Shown here: one piece after another, positions 16,744 through 25,751 of the stretch
Position numbering within the stretch: the first letter of the stretch is position 1
Layout: each line of letters opens with the position of its first letter
Assembly (NCBI RefSeq): GCF_018861295.1
Contig: NZ_JAHLDM010000008.1
Coordinates: 1-64,000, forward strand
DNA from: Clostridium_AD estertheticum_D
GTDB taxonomy: Bacteria > Bacillota > Clostridia > Clostridiales > Clostridiaceae
Reading direction: 5' to 3'
Length of the DNA: 64,000 nt
Made by a program: the position numbers and the translations under genes
The notes under the pieces: generated by a model
What the model was told of the DNA's origin: nothing
Seen by the model: the letters and a program-made list of their open reading frames with translations, nothing else
Database searches by the model: none

Positions 16744-18084
16744 CTAAACTTCTAAACTACGGGCCTTAATAAATTTTTTATACCAAATTGAACTATCTTT
16801 CATGATTCTTTCCTGCGTATTATAATTTACGTACACCATTCCAAAACGTTTTGAATATCCATATGACCATTCAAAATTATCCATGAAAGACCATAAATAA
16901 TAACCTTTTAGGTTTCCACCTTCCTTAATAAATTCTTGCATAACTTTAAGATGTGCTTTAATAAAATTTATTCTATCTATATCGTGAATCTTATTATCTC
17001 CTGTTACTACATCATCATATGCAGCACCATTTTCAGTAATGTAGAGTGGCAATTTTGTATATTCTTGCTTAATTCTTGTAAGTAAATCATGCATTGACTC
17101 TGGGCTATTCTCCCATCCCATCGAAGTTTTTTCTTTTTCACCATCTACTCCTCGAAATTTCAACTGCGAATGTTCATCATATTCCACTATACTTCTAGTA
17201 TAATAATTTATTCCTAAAAAATCCATATCAGTAGATATAATATTTAAATCTCCCTCTAAAATGAAATCTAGTGTTCCAACCTCTCTCTCATATAAATCAA
17301 CCATGTCTTTTGGGTAATGACCCTTAAGTAATGGATCTAAAAACCATCTATTATTGTATCCATCACTAATTTTTGCAGCTATTACATCTTCCTTCTTCTT
17401 TGATACTGCATATGTTGGTGATAAATTCAAAGTGATTCCTATGCTACTATTTTCAAATTTAAACTTTTCAAATGCCCTTACTACAATGCCATGAGATAGT
17501 AATAAATGATGCGCAACTATTAATGCCTTTTTTAAATCTTTATTTCCCGGTGCATGTATTCCTAAATAGTTTCCAAGTATAGATGCACAAAAGGGTTCAT
17601 TATGTGTTATCCACATAGATACATCTTGTCCAAATTCCTCAAATATTTTTGTGCAATAATCCTCAAACCAATATATGCACTCCCTATTTTCCCACCCCCC
17701 TAAATCCTGAGCCCATTGTGGTAAATCCCAATGATATAATGTAATTGCCGGAGTAATTTTTTTATCTTTTAATTCCCGGATTAAATTTTTATAAAATTTT
17801 ACTCCTTCGTGGTTAATCTCATCCTTACATGGAAATATTCTAGACCAAGAAATAGAAAATCTATATGAATCTACTCCTATATTATCTAAAATCTTCACAT
17901 CTTCCTTAACCCTATGGTAATGGTCACAAGCTACATCTCCAGTATTACCCATAAAAACATTCTCTTCTTTCTTTGAAAAGGTATCCCAAATCGATGGCAT
18001 TCTTCCACCTTCATTAACTCCTCCTTCTATTTGGTATGCTGCCGTAGCCGTTCCAAGTATAAAATCATCTTCGAATTTATTCAT
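16744..18084 (-). CDS. bglA: Beta-glucosidase, glycoside hydrolase family 1
   Basis: A 446-residue GH1 (beta/alpha)8 barrel, cytoplasmic with no signal peptide. The general acid is Glu163 in THNEP and the nucleophile Glu351 in ITENG. The C-terminal substrate loop reads DNFEWSYGYSKRFG. Its FEW marks enzymes acting on unphosphorylated cellobiose-type sugars, whereas 6-phospho-beta-glucosidases have a Ser/Lys/Tyr phosphate site there. Catalysis retains the anomeric configuration. ATG follows AGGAGG. No sugar transporter is adjacent. The name bglA is by type; paralogues may exist elsewhere. Confidence 0.9.
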   Translation of the reverse strand: MNKFEDDFILGTATAAYQIEGGVNEGGRMPSIWDTFSKKEENVFMGNTGDVACDHYHRVKEDVKILDNIGVDSYRFSISWSRIFPCKDEINHEGVKFYKNLIRELKDKKITPAITLYHWDLPQWAQDLGGWENRECIYWFEDYCTKIFEEFGQDVSMWITHNEPFCASILGNYLGIHAPGNKDLKKALIVAHHLLLSHGIVVRAFEKFKFENSSIGITLNLSPTYAVSKKKEDVIAAKISDGYNNRWFLDPLLKGHYPKDMVDLYEREVGTLDFILEGDLNIISTDMDFLGINYYTRSIVEYDEHSQLKFRGVDGEKEKTSMGWENSPESMHDLLTRIKQEYTKLPLYITENGAAYDDVVTGDNKIHDIDRINFIKAHLKVMQEFIKEGGNLKGYYLWSFMDNFEWSYGYSKRFGMVYVNYNTQERIMKDSSIWYKKFIKARSLEV

Positions 18085-18150
18085 TTCAATACCTCCTATG
18101 CAAATATTCTCACATTCTCGTATTATCTTCTCTACTGTGTTTTTTTATAT

Positions 18151-18705
18151 CTACTCTTCCCTTGAGTTCTCTTCCCACTCAGGTCTTAATAGCCCATATA
18201 AATACATATCATATCGCCTACCATCTCTGTGAATAAACTCCCTATAAACCCCTTCTCTTTTAAATCCTAATTTCTCATATAATTTTATTGCAGGTTCATT
18301 ATATTCAAGCACCGTAAGATATATTCGGTGAAAATTTAATTCCTCAAACCCAAACTCTATAGTTAATTTAAGAGCTTCCTTTCCATACCCCTGTCCCCTA
18401 TTTCCACTTTCACCAAGTCCTATGTATATTAAAGCAGTACCATTATTCCAAGATATATTTTCAAATCCTGTAACTCCAATGATTTTTTGCTTTTCAAGTA
18501 TTTTAACAGCAAAAGTATAAGCTGTATTACTTTTCCTTACATCATTAATTGTCTCGAGTACTTCTTCAAAATTTTTAGGAGTTGCACTTACTACATCATA
18601 ATTACGCATGAATGATACATCATTGTGCCATTTTTGAATTTCTGGCATGTCTTCTTCGTTTATAGACGTAAGATTCACTTTTTTTCCCATCAACAAATTT
18701 TTCAT
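18151..18705 (-). CDS. GNAT acetyltransferase, RimJ/RimL type
   Basis: A 184-residue single GNAT domain that transfers acetyl from acetyl-CoA to an amino group. The acetyl-CoA pyrophosphate loop is NRGQGYGKEA (about residues 112-121). The C-terminal half has the typical NFHRIYLTVLEYNEPAIKLYEKLGF pattern (split here only for description) followed by GFKREGVYRE, as in RimJ/RimL and SpeG-like enzymes. The substrate may be a ribosomal protein N-terminus, a polyamine or an antibiotic; nothing nearby decides. ATG follows AAAGGTG. Confidence 0.86.
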   Translation of the reverse strand: MKNLLMGKKVNLTSINEEDMPEIQKWHNDVSFMRNYDVVSATPKNFEEVLETINDVRKSNTAYTFAVKILEKQKIIGVTGFENISWNNGTALIYIGLGESGNRGQGYGKEALKLTIEFGFEELNFHRIYLTVLEYNEPAIKLYEKLGFKREGVYREFIHRDGRRYDMYLYGLLRPEWEENSREE

Positions 18706-18756
18706 TATTTCACCTTTCCTTCACTTTATTTTAATTATAAACATAAGACTTCTTCA

Positions 18757-18791
18757 AAAAAATAGACTAGCTAAGCGCTAGTCTATTTTTT
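18757..18791. terminator. Terminator between DUF2156 gene and GNAT gene
   Basis: AAATAGACTAGC and GCTAGTCTATTT enclose a short loop and are flanked by A- and T-runs. It lies just past the DUF2156 stop codon on the minus strand. Confidence 0.75.
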
Positions 18792-18821
18792 TAAATCATT
18801 TATTAATTACTCTCTTTAAAT

Positions 18822-19727
18822 CTATAAAATATTACTAGAACTAAGAATATATTTTTTTTCTAATTTAAATGGATGATATGATAATTTAGATTTTCTAAGA
18901 CCTTCAATTCCAAGGTCCTGTTCTCTATTTATTATTTTTACATCACTAAAACTTCTATCAACAAATGCCTTGTTAATAAAGCTGTACACACCACTATAAC
19001 TAGTATCTGCTTTTTCTATGTGAATTACAGCTAGATCATCATTCAATTTTTCTCCTAAACTAAAAGCTACAATTTTCTCATCTACATAAACAGCTATACC
19101 CTTTGTGTTTACAATTTCAATGTTTTCTAGAATATCTTTTATTCCTTGAAGTTCAAAATTAAGCATACGATCATTGTTATTCGCCTCATACCATTTTTCC
19201 GCAGCCACGACAACATCTTTTATTACCTGCGCCTCTTCAATATCTTTAACTTCATAATTATAATTTTTTATAAACGAATTGTAATGATTTTTTTTTCCGT
19301 GAAGTTTCTTACCAGAAAGTTTTGTAAGTTTTTCTGCTTCATATAAATAATCAAAGTTATCTCTATCCTCTTTAATACAGATACCCCGTGCATCCCCATA
19401 TATATCTTTTATCTCTTCCATAAAACTTTCATCAAGATCTTTAAATACAAATTCCATATTGTTTTCTTTTTTATAATCCATTAGCGCATCTATTAACTCT
19501 TTAAGATTCTCTTTGTTATATCCCAAAGGTTGCATAAAATAGTATCTTCCCTCAAAATCCATTTTTTTTATTATTAAAGCATCTTTGTAAACAGTAAAAC
19601 AAATATCGCAAGCCTCTCTCCATATATATAAAGTTGTAAAAGAATATTCACAGCTCAAAAATTTGTATGGATAAATATATTTTTCAAATATTTTCTTATC
19701 TTCAATCGTAAGTCTTTTAAAAATCAT
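18822..19727 (-). CDS. DUF2156 (phosphatidylglycerol lysyltransferase C-terminal-like) protein
   Basis: A 301-residue protein made of two GNAT-like halves without membrane helices, the DUF2156 arrangement that also forms the catalytic end of MprF. Characteristic stretches are YIYPYKFLSCEYSFTTLYIW near the start, KLSGKKLHGKKNHYN in the middle and NREQDLGIEGLRKSKLSYHP at the end. A stand-alone soluble form is common in clostridia; its acceptor is unknown and may be a lipid or a peptide. ATG follows GGAAAGG. It is monocistronic. Confidence 0.82.
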   Translation of the reverse strand: MIFKRLTIEDKKIFEKYIYPYKFLSCEYSFTTLYIWREACDICFTVYKDALIIKKMDFEGRYYFMQPLGYNKENLKELIDALMDYKKENNMEFVFKDLDESFMEEIKDIYGDARGICIKEDRDNFDYLYEAEKLTKLSGKKLHGKKNHYNSFIKNYNYEVKDIEEAQVIKDVVVAAEKWYEANNNDRMLNFELQGIKDILENIEIVNTKGIAVYVDEKIVAFSLGEKLNDDLAVIHIEKADTSYSGVYSFINKAFVDRSFSDVKIINREQDLGIEGLRKSKLSYHPFKLEKKYILSSSNIL

Positions 19728-20056
19728 AATCTCAACCTTTCCACTTAGTGTAAACCATAAATGTTGTCATCTTAGTATATTCTTATATCATTCTAGACTG
19801 TAAACTCATTTTTTGCAAGTAGATACTTTTAAGAACTTTAGTTCCCAAAAGTATACCTTTGTTTGTAATCTATATTTGTATATATATTAACTACTTATTA
19901 GAAGATAATTTGCCATTACTTTTATGTTTATTACATTAATATATAGTATAATGATATGATAGCATATTGATACATAGAAAACATAACCTTTTTTTATTTT
20001 CTTTACTTTATAATGTGATTTTCTTATGCTAAATTTTAAGGAGAGTGAAATATATT
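19728..20056. other. Divergent intergenic region with an interrupted inverted repeat
   Basis: No gene is seen. ATACTTTT (19823-19830) pairs with AAAAGTAT (19847-19854). Inside, GAAC and GTTC pair around TTTA, leaving an AA/CC internal loop, so a hairpin or operator-like structure is possible. It lies between divergent genes with no clear T-run, so it is not an obvious terminator. The rest is AT-rich promoter-like DNA. Confidence 0.4.
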
Positions 20057-21301
20057 ATGTTCCCCGATGGTACATGGCAAATTATATGTTTAATAATTTT
20101 ATTATTATGTTCAGCCTTTTTCTCTGCTTCTGAAACTGCATTAATGACCTTAAGTAAAATAAGGTTAAGGAATATGGTAGAATCAAAAATCAAAGGCGCT
20201 AACATTATTAATAAATTGCTTCAAAACCCAAGTAAACTTTTAGGTGGTATTCTAGTAGGAAATAACATAGCAAATATTGGAGCTTCTGCACTAGCAACAT
20301 CGCTCGCAATTACATATTTTGAAGACTCTGGAGTTGCTATTGCAACTTTTACAATGACAATTCTTGTATTAATTTTTGCAGAAATAACACCAAAGTCATT
20401 GGCTGCACAAAACTCTGAAAAAATCGCTTTAAAAATTGCTAAACCGTTAAGTCTAATTACTTTCATTTTAAATCCACTTATTACAGTCTTAATTTATATA
20501 ACAAATACAATAATCAAAATGCTCGGTGGCGAGGTTAACAAAAGTAGGCCCTTTATTACCGAAGAAGAGTTAAAAACTATGGTTAGCGTAAGTCATGAAG
20601 AAGGCATGCTTGAAGGCGAAGAAAAACAAATGATTTATAACGTATTCGACTTTAGAGATTCACAAGCAAAAGATGTTATGACTCCGCGAACCGATATGAT
20701 TGTGGCGAGCTCTAACTCAACTTATGCAGAACTTATAAATGTTTTCAGAAAAGAACAATTCTCAAGACTTCCTATATATGAAGATACTGTTGATAATGTT
20801 ATTGGAGTTTTATATATTAAGGATTTGATTTTCTTTGAAGATGGGAAAGAAGAATTTAAAATAGAGAAACATATGCGCACACCCTACTTTACCTATGAAT
20901 TCAAAAGTACTGCTGATTTATTTGCAGACATGCGTTTAAAACGAATTCCTATATCAATTATACTCGATGAATATGGTGGTACTGCTGGACTTGTTACATT
21001 TGAAGATTTGGTAGAAGAAATTGTTGGAGATATAGATGATGAATATGACGATGATATAGACAAAATACAAGTTATCAAAGAAGATGAATTTATTGTAGCT
21101 GGTGATACTAAAATAAGTATGGTTAATGAAATGATAGGATTAAGGATTGAATCTGATGATTTTGACTCAATAGGAGGTTTTGTTACTGGATTACTTGGCC
21201 GGCTTCCAAACACAGGTGAAACAATAAATTATAATGATACAAAATTTATTGTACAAGATGTAAGCAAAAATCGTATAATAAAATTAAAAGTTATAACTTA
21301 A
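20057..21301 (+). CDS. CNNM/CorC-HlyC family membrane protein with CBS pair
   Basis: A 414-residue protein: an N-terminal DUF21 transmembrane domain (about residues 1-190; helices with SAFFSASETALMT and LVGNNIANIGASALATS), two CBS domains (about 195-320; VMTPRTDMI and DEYGGTAGLVT), and a C-terminal CorC_HlyC domain. The family is linked to Mg2+/divalent-cation efflux; the older name hemolysin is not functional evidence. ATG at 20057 is 13 bases from AAGGAG; an in-frame GTG at 20045 is too close to that site. Monocistronic. Confidence 0.9.
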   Translation: MFPDGTWQIICLIILLLCSAFFSASETALMTLSKIRLRNMVESKIKGANIINKLLQNPSKLLGGILVGNNIANIGASALATSLAITYFEDSGVAIATFTMTILVLIFAEITPKSLAAQNSEKIALKIAKPLSLITFILNPLITVLIYITNTIIKMLGGEVNKSRPFITEEELKTMVSVSHEEGMLEGEEKQMIYNVFDFRDSQAKDVMTPRTDMIVASSNSTYAELINVFRKEQFSRLPIYEDTVDNVIGVLYIKDLIFFEDGKEEFKIEKHMRTPYFTYEFKSTADLFADMRLKRIPISIILDEYGGTAGLVTFEDLVEEIVGDIDDEYDDDIDKIQVIKEDEFIVAGDTKISMVNEMIGLRIESDDFDSIGGFVTGLLGRLPNTGETINYNDTKFIVQDVSKNRIIKLKVIT

Positions 21302-21303
21302 AT

Positions 21304-21349
21304 AAAGCACTTAAAGCTAAATTATTAAATTGGCTTTAAGTGCTTTATT
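21304..21349. terminator. Bidirectional terminator
   Basis: AAAGCACTTAAAGC pairs with GCTTTAAGTGCTTT, followed by ATTATAT. It lies between the converging CorC-like gene and the DEAD-box gene. Confidence 0.8.
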
Positions 21350-21374
21350 ATATCATTTACTTTTTAATTATCTA

Positions 21375-22481
21375 CTACAATATTTTTCTAGGAATTGGAC
21401 TTTTTAATTTTCTTTCTATTGCATCTAAAAGAAATTTGTCCTTTGGTGCTGAAAATAAATATGTATATCCATCCTCGCCAGCTCTACCAGTTCTACCAAT
21501 ACGGTGAATATAACTCTCAGCAGTTTCTGGCATATCGTAATTATACACATGATCTACTCCGTTTATATCAAGGCCTCTAGCCGCAACATCTGTGGCAATC
21601 AAATATTGTATATCGCATTTTTTAAAGTCTCTCATTATTTTTTCTCTCTTTGCTTGTGTTATATCAGAATGAAGCTTCTTGCAATTATACCCTTTTTTAT
21701 AAAGTGCTACCTCAAGATCATCAACTCTTCTTTTCGTTCTACAGAATATGATAGCCATAAAAGGATTATCCTCGTCTATTACCTTACATAAATCTTCTTG
21801 TTTTTTTCTGTCAGTAGTCTCTATTAAAAATTGCTTAATATTCTTAAGCGTCGCCTCTTCTTTTTTAATAATTACTTCTATAGGATCATTCATATACTTA
21901 TATGCCATTTTTTTAACATCTGAGCTCATAGTTGCTGAAAAACATAAAGTCTGCCTATTTTTAGGTGTCTCCATTAAAATGTTCTCAATGTCATTTTTAA
22001 ACCCCATAAGAAGCATCTGATCTGCCTCATCTAACACTACTGTCTTAAGTTTATCAAGATTCACAGTACCACGTCTAAGGTGATCAAGTAACCTTCCTGG
22101 TGTTGCAATGACAAGATGAATATTTCCCTTTAATTTTTTGAGTTGCGCACCAATATCCTTACCACCATAAGCTGCTAAAATATTTAAATTTTTAGCTCCT
22201 GCAATTTTCTTCGCTTCCTCAGTTATCTGAATAGCAAGTTCCCTTGTAGGTGTAACTATTAATCCTTGTATTGTATCAATATCCGCTGACATATTATCAA
22301 ACATTGGCAGCAAAAATGCAAGTGTCTTTCCCGTTCCTGTTTGAGCTTCTGCTATAACATCCTTGCCATCCTTTATTAATTGAATACTCTTCTCTTGAAT
22401 AGGAGTTGGCTCAGTTATTCCTTGAATTTTTATCGCACTTAAAATATCATCATTAAGCCCTAATTTTTTAAACTTTATCAT
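21375..22481 (-). CDS. DEAD-box ATP-dependent RNA helicase
   Basis: A 368-residue helicase core that remodels RNA duplexes. The motifs are seen in order: Q motif TEPTPIQEKSI, Walker A AQTGTGKT, PTRELA, DEAD in VLDEADQML, SAT, then the second RecA domain with ARGLD and HRIGRTGRAG. It ends shortly after motif VI, without the RNA-binding tail of DeaD/DbpA. It may therefore need a partner or be a general cold- or ribosome-associated helicase. Upstream lies a 26-base tandem duplication. ATG follows AAAGGTAAA. Monocistronic. Confidence 0.92.
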   Translation of the reverse strand: MIKFKKLGLNDDILSAIKIQGITEPTPIQEKSIQLIKDGKDVIAEAQTGTGKTLAFLLPMFDNMSADIDTIQGLIVTPTRELAIQITEEAKKIAGAKNLNILAAYGGKDIGAQLKKLKGNIHLVIATPGRLLDHLRRGTVNLDKLKTVVLDEADQMLLMGFKNDIENILMETPKNRQTLCFSATMSSDVKKMAYKYMNDPIEVIIKKEEATLKNIKQFLIETTDRKKQEDLCKVIDEDNPFMAIIFCRTKRRVDDLEVALYKKGYNCKKLHSDITQAKREKIMRDFKKCDIQYLIATDVAARGLDINGVDHVYNYDMPETAESYIHRIGRTGRAGEDGYTYLFSAPKDKFLLDAIERKLKSPIPRKIL

Positions 22482-22569
22482 TTTTATTTACCTTTCTATT
22501 TCAAAATTATTTTTATTGTTTTTTTATACAAACCATTTAATTATAACAGACATTAATTATAATAAAAAG

Positions 22570-22621
22570 CATTTTATAAAAATGATTTTAAGATACATTT
22601 TATAAAAATGATTTTAAGATA
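22570..22621. repeat. 26-base tandem duplication upstream of the helicase gene
   Basis: Two exact copies of a 26-base unit (22570-22595 and 22596-22621, beginning CATTTTATAAAAATG). The second copy runs into CTTAAAATC, which pairs with the unit's own GATTTTAAG to make a nine-base-pair hairpin. It lies about 90 bases upstream of the helicase start. Confidence 0.8.
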
Positions 22622-22651
22622 CCTTAAAATCAAAATATGCTATGTCTAATG

Positions 22652-22691
22652 CAAATCCCAGTAGAATAAATTATCATTCTACCGGGATTTG
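22652..22691 (-). terminator. Hairpin after the ABC-transporter operon
   Basis: CAAATCCC and GGGATTTG with inner GTAGAAT/ATTCTAC form a long hairpin 74 bases past the ATPase stop codon. The T-run on the minus strand is poor, so termination may be weak. Confidence 0.5.
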
Positions 22692-22764
22692 TACTTTAAA
22701 ACAAAAGATTTTTTTGGAATAACTAGTATTATTTTAACAGCCATTTTATATAATAAAATAAGTT

Positions 22765-23451
22765 CTAAGATTTATTGTCCATATTAATTCTTCCATCTTT
22801 TATTTCAATTATTCTATCAGTTTTTTGTGCTATCCTTAGGTCATGTGTAATAATTATAAAAGTAGTCTTAAATTTTTGGTTAATATCTTTAAGTATATTA
22901 TAAATGTTCTCCGTTGACTCGGAATCTAGGTTTCCTGTCGGCTCATCTGCAAGTATTATTTTAGGGTTATTAATTAAAGCTCTAGCAATAGCAGTTCTTT
23001 GCTGTTGTCCCCCAGACATATTTGATGCTAAATTATCCTTCACTTTATAAATTCCAACCATATCCATAAGTTCCTTGGCTCTCTCTATAATTTCTTTTGG
23101 TGGCTTTGGATTATTCATCATATATGGTATAAGCACATTCTCTATGGCAGTAAATTCTGGTAACAAATAATGAAATTGAAAGATAAATCCCATAGTCTTA
23201 TTTCGAAGCGCAGCTAAAGCATTTTTATTCATGCTATCTGTTCTTTGGTTATTTATATAAACCTCTCCGCTAGTTGGTTTATCTAATGTACCTATAATAT
23301 TTAATAGAGTAGTTTTACCACTTCCTGATTGCCCTATAATTGAATTAAAAGACCCTTCTTCAAAACTTAAGTTTGCATCAAACAAAACTTGAGTCTTAAC
23401 AGTTGACCCATAAATTTTATTTACATTTTTTAATGTAATAATATTAGCCAT
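22765..23451 (-). CDS. ABC transporter ATP-binding protein, MacB/LolD type
   Basis: A 228-residue ATPase. Walker A is GQSGSGKTT (about residues 38-46), the signature MSGGQQQR and Walker B IILADEPTG. The short length and the Q-loop region FIFQFHYLLPEFTAIENV match the lipoprotein- and antibiotic-export class that pairs with FtsX-like permeases. It overlaps the permease gene by eight bases, so the two are one transporter. The T-rich sequence after the stop codon leads to a hairpin terminator. Confidence 0.92.
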   Translation of the reverse strand: MANIITLKNVNKIYGSTVKTQVLFDANLSFEEGSFNSIIGQSGSGKTTLLNIIGTLDKPTSGEVYINNQRTDSMNKNALAALRNKTMGFIFQFHYLLPEFTAIENVLIPYMMNNPKPPKEIIERAKELMDMVGIYKVKDNLASNMSGGQQQRTAIARALINNPKIILADEPTGNLDSESTENIYNILKDINQKFKTTFIIITHDLRIAQKTDRIIEIKDGRINMDNKS

Positions 23452-24610
23452 TCTTAATCACCTCAATTGGTTCTAATTTTGATGAGTTTCTTGCTGGTAT
23501 AAAAGCAGCTATCGATGCTGAAAGCACTGCTATCACCCCTGATATTGCAATAAACTTATAATCTAAATAAAGCGCTATTATTGGTGTCCCATCAGGATTC
23601 AAGGCAAAACTCGTAAATCCTACCATAAGCGTAATCCCGAGTGTTATTCCGAGTATCGCCCCAGCTACTCCTAGTAAAACCCCTTCAAACAAGAAAATTT
23701 TACTAGCATCTCTATCTTTTATTCCTATAGCTTTAAGAATTCCAATTTGTTTAGATTTCTGAACAACTGTCACTGCGAGTACACTTGCTATTCCAAGAGT
23801 TACAGAGATAAGTACAAACACCTGTATCATTAAGCTAGAGACGCTTTGCCCATTAAGTCCACCAAGTAATTCTTCATTTTGGTCTTTCCAATTTTCAACT
23901 CCTATATTTTTATCAGACAATTTTGCTTTTATTTTTATTGCAATTTCATCGGCCTTAAAAACATCTTTTGAATTCAACTGCATTTCTATAGAAGTTATCT
24001 TATTTTCAAAACCAAATAACTCCTGTGAAGTTTTAATGCTTGTTAGAACCCATGATTTATTTATATTTGCTACTTTTAAATCATAAAAACCAGTTACTAC
24101 AGCTTCTTTAGTAATCCCCTCTGAAGTAACTAAAGAAATTTTATCTTTTATTTTTAAATTTAACTCTTCTTGTAAGTTTTTTCCTATTAGTACCTCATAT
24201 GGGTTCTTTGGAATATTACCCTTATATATTTTAGATTTTATGTTATACAAGTCCTTATCATCGGTTAAATTTAAACCCCTTATAATTATTGGATCAGTTT
24301 TATCACTATATTTGATAAATGCAGGTGAATCAACAGCAGGTGATACTTTTTCTATTCTACTATCCGTCTCTTTTACTTTAGTTATCTTTTGTTCCCAATT
24401 TTCTATGGTTTTATCATCTTTATTAGATGATATGGTTATTTGAGAAGAATTTCCTATAGTTTTATCTATTAGACTCTTTTGTAATCCTTGTATAAGCGAA
24501 CCAATAAAAATTTGCACTGAAACACCAATAGCTATACCTATAACTATTAGAAATGTTTGTCCCTTACTAGACTTTAAAAATCGTACAGCAATTTTAAATG
24601 ATAAATTCAT
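23444..24610 (-). CDS. ABC transporter permease, FtsX/MacB family
   Basis: A 388-residue permease with one N-terminal helix (about 18-40), a large extracellular MacB-like periplasmic-core domain (about 45-255) and three C-terminal helices forming the FtsX domain, with QKSKQIGILKAIGIKD. It ends PARNSSKLEPIEVIKNG, the usual tail. This class moves or mechanically transmits to substrates outside the membrane, such as peptides or lipoproteins. ATG at 24610 follows GAGGAG; the longer upstream frame lacks a site. Its partner ATPase follows directly. No histidine kinase is adjacent. Confidence 0.9.
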   Translation of the reverse strand: MNLSFKIAVRFLKSSKGQTFLIVIGIAIGVSVQIFIGSLIQGLQKSLIDKTIGNSSQITISSNKDDKTIENWEQKITKVKETDSRIEKVSPAVDSPAFIKYSDKTDPIIIRGLNLTDDKDLYNIKSKIYKGNIPKNPYEVLIGKNLQEELNLKIKDKISLVTSEGITKEAVVTGFYDLKVANINKSWVLTSIKTSQELFGFENKITSIEMQLNSKDVFKADEIAIKIKAKLSDKNIGVENWKDQNEELLGGLNGQSVSSLMIQVFVLISVTLGIASVLAVTVVQKSKQIGILKAIGIKDRDASKIFLFEGVLLGVAGAILGITLGITLMVGFTSFALNPDGTPIIALYLDYKFIAISGVIAVLSASIAAFIPARNSSKLEPIEVIKNG

Positions 24611-24918
24611 TCTTTTTTCTCCTCTTTTAATTTTCAAGTTAAAAATTTTACACTTTATTGTCAATATAACCATAAAACTACATTTTATATTTTTTTATTT
24701 TAAGTTTTATCATGTTACTTGCCATATTTACATGTTATCTTTAATCATATAATATTTTTAGTTATATAATAATCATAATTATACAATACTATATATTTTA
24801 TAATTTGTAAATATTAATTTTTTAAATAAACTTAATTATAAAATAGCAGTCATATGTATACCATTTTTTTTTGTGTCAATAATTATAATGTGATATTACA
24901 ATTGAAAGGAGCATTTTA
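24611..24918. other. AT-rich divergent intergenic region
   Basis: No gene or clear structured RNA is visible. It must hold promoters for the ABC pair (minus) and the TPR gene (plus). AAAGGAG at the right edge is the ribosome site of the TPR gene. Confidence 0.5.
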
Positions 24919-25626
24919 ATGAAAAGTATTATTAAATTAATAAGTGATGAAACTTTAGTTAAACAATATATAGAAAAAGGCAAAGGTCTATTTAATGATG
25001 GAGAGATTGATAAAGCATTTAGAAATTATAATAAGGCAATTTTACTAGATAATAAATATTCTCTAGCGTATTTTGTTAAAGCTGACGCTTTTCTAGAACT
25101 ATATGAAGCTGATGAAGCTGAAAAATGTATAAAAGAATATCTTAAATTAGTTCCGAATGACCCAACCGCTTACTGGAAATTAATTTATATAAACGATTTA
25201 ACAGGAGACTTTGATAAATGCGTTCACTATTGTGAAAAACTTCTTGAAGACGATAATCAAAATGCTCTCATCTATTTAAAAAAAGGAGAGTTCTTAACTA
25301 TTCTCAATCGTTTAAAAGAAGCATTAGAATGCTTTAATCTTTGCCTTAAATTAAGCCCTGATTTTTACGACGCTCTATGTGGTAAAGCTAGCGTGCTACT
25401 CTCACTATCAAATAAAGAAGAGGCCCTTAAACTGTATAATAGGGCCATCTTCCTTGACAATACTAAGAGCATTGCCTATTTTGGGGCTTCTGAAGTGTGC
25501 GTAGTTATGGAAAATAATGAAAGTGCTTTATTATTTGCAGAGAAAGCATATGAAATAGAACCCAAAAATGAATGGTATAAATGTCATTATACCGTATTAA
25601 AAAATATGTATTTAGATATTAAATAA
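24919..25626 (+). CDS. Tetratricopeptide-repeat protein
   Basis: A 235-residue soluble protein made of about six TPR helix pairs. Repeats are visible as KGLFNDGEIDKAFRNYNKAI, DEAEKCIKEYLKLVPNDPTAY, KGEFLTILNRLKEALECFNL and NKEEALKLYNRAIFLD. TPR solenoids bind protein partners; no catalytic domain is attached, so the role is unknown. ATG follows AAAGGAG. It is transcribed alone with a strong terminator. Confidence 0.85.
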   Translation: MKSIIKLISDETLVKQYIEKGKGLFNDGEIDKAFRNYNKAILLDNKYSLAYFVKADAFLELYEADEAEKCIKEYLKLVPNDPTAYWKLIYINDLTGDFDKCVHYCEKLLEDDNQNALIYLKKGEFLTILNRLKEALECFNLCLKLSPDFYDALCGKASVLLSLSNKEEALKLYNRAIFLDNTKSIAYFGASEVCVVMENNESALLFAEKAYEIEPKNEWYKCHYTVLKNMYLDIK

Positions 25627-25627
25627 A

Positions 25628-25660
25628 AAATTGCTCCTACTTAATAAGCAGGAGCAATTT
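25628..25660. terminator. Terminator after the TPR gene
   Basis: AAATTGCTCCT and AGGAGCAATTT are perfect 11-base arms followed by GTTTGTTTCTTTT on the plus strand. Confidence 0.85.
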
Positions 25661-25751
25661 GTTTGTTTCTTTTATATCATTATTTATAACCATAATCTCA
25701 CCTCAATTTATTGTGAGCATTAGTTCATTTCATTATACAATATATTTACAA

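Noticed and set aside
16744..18084. 6-phospho-beta-glucosidase coupled to the EIIA gene
   Set aside because: The C-terminal loop has FEW as in non-phospho enzymes, and no PTS permease is near.
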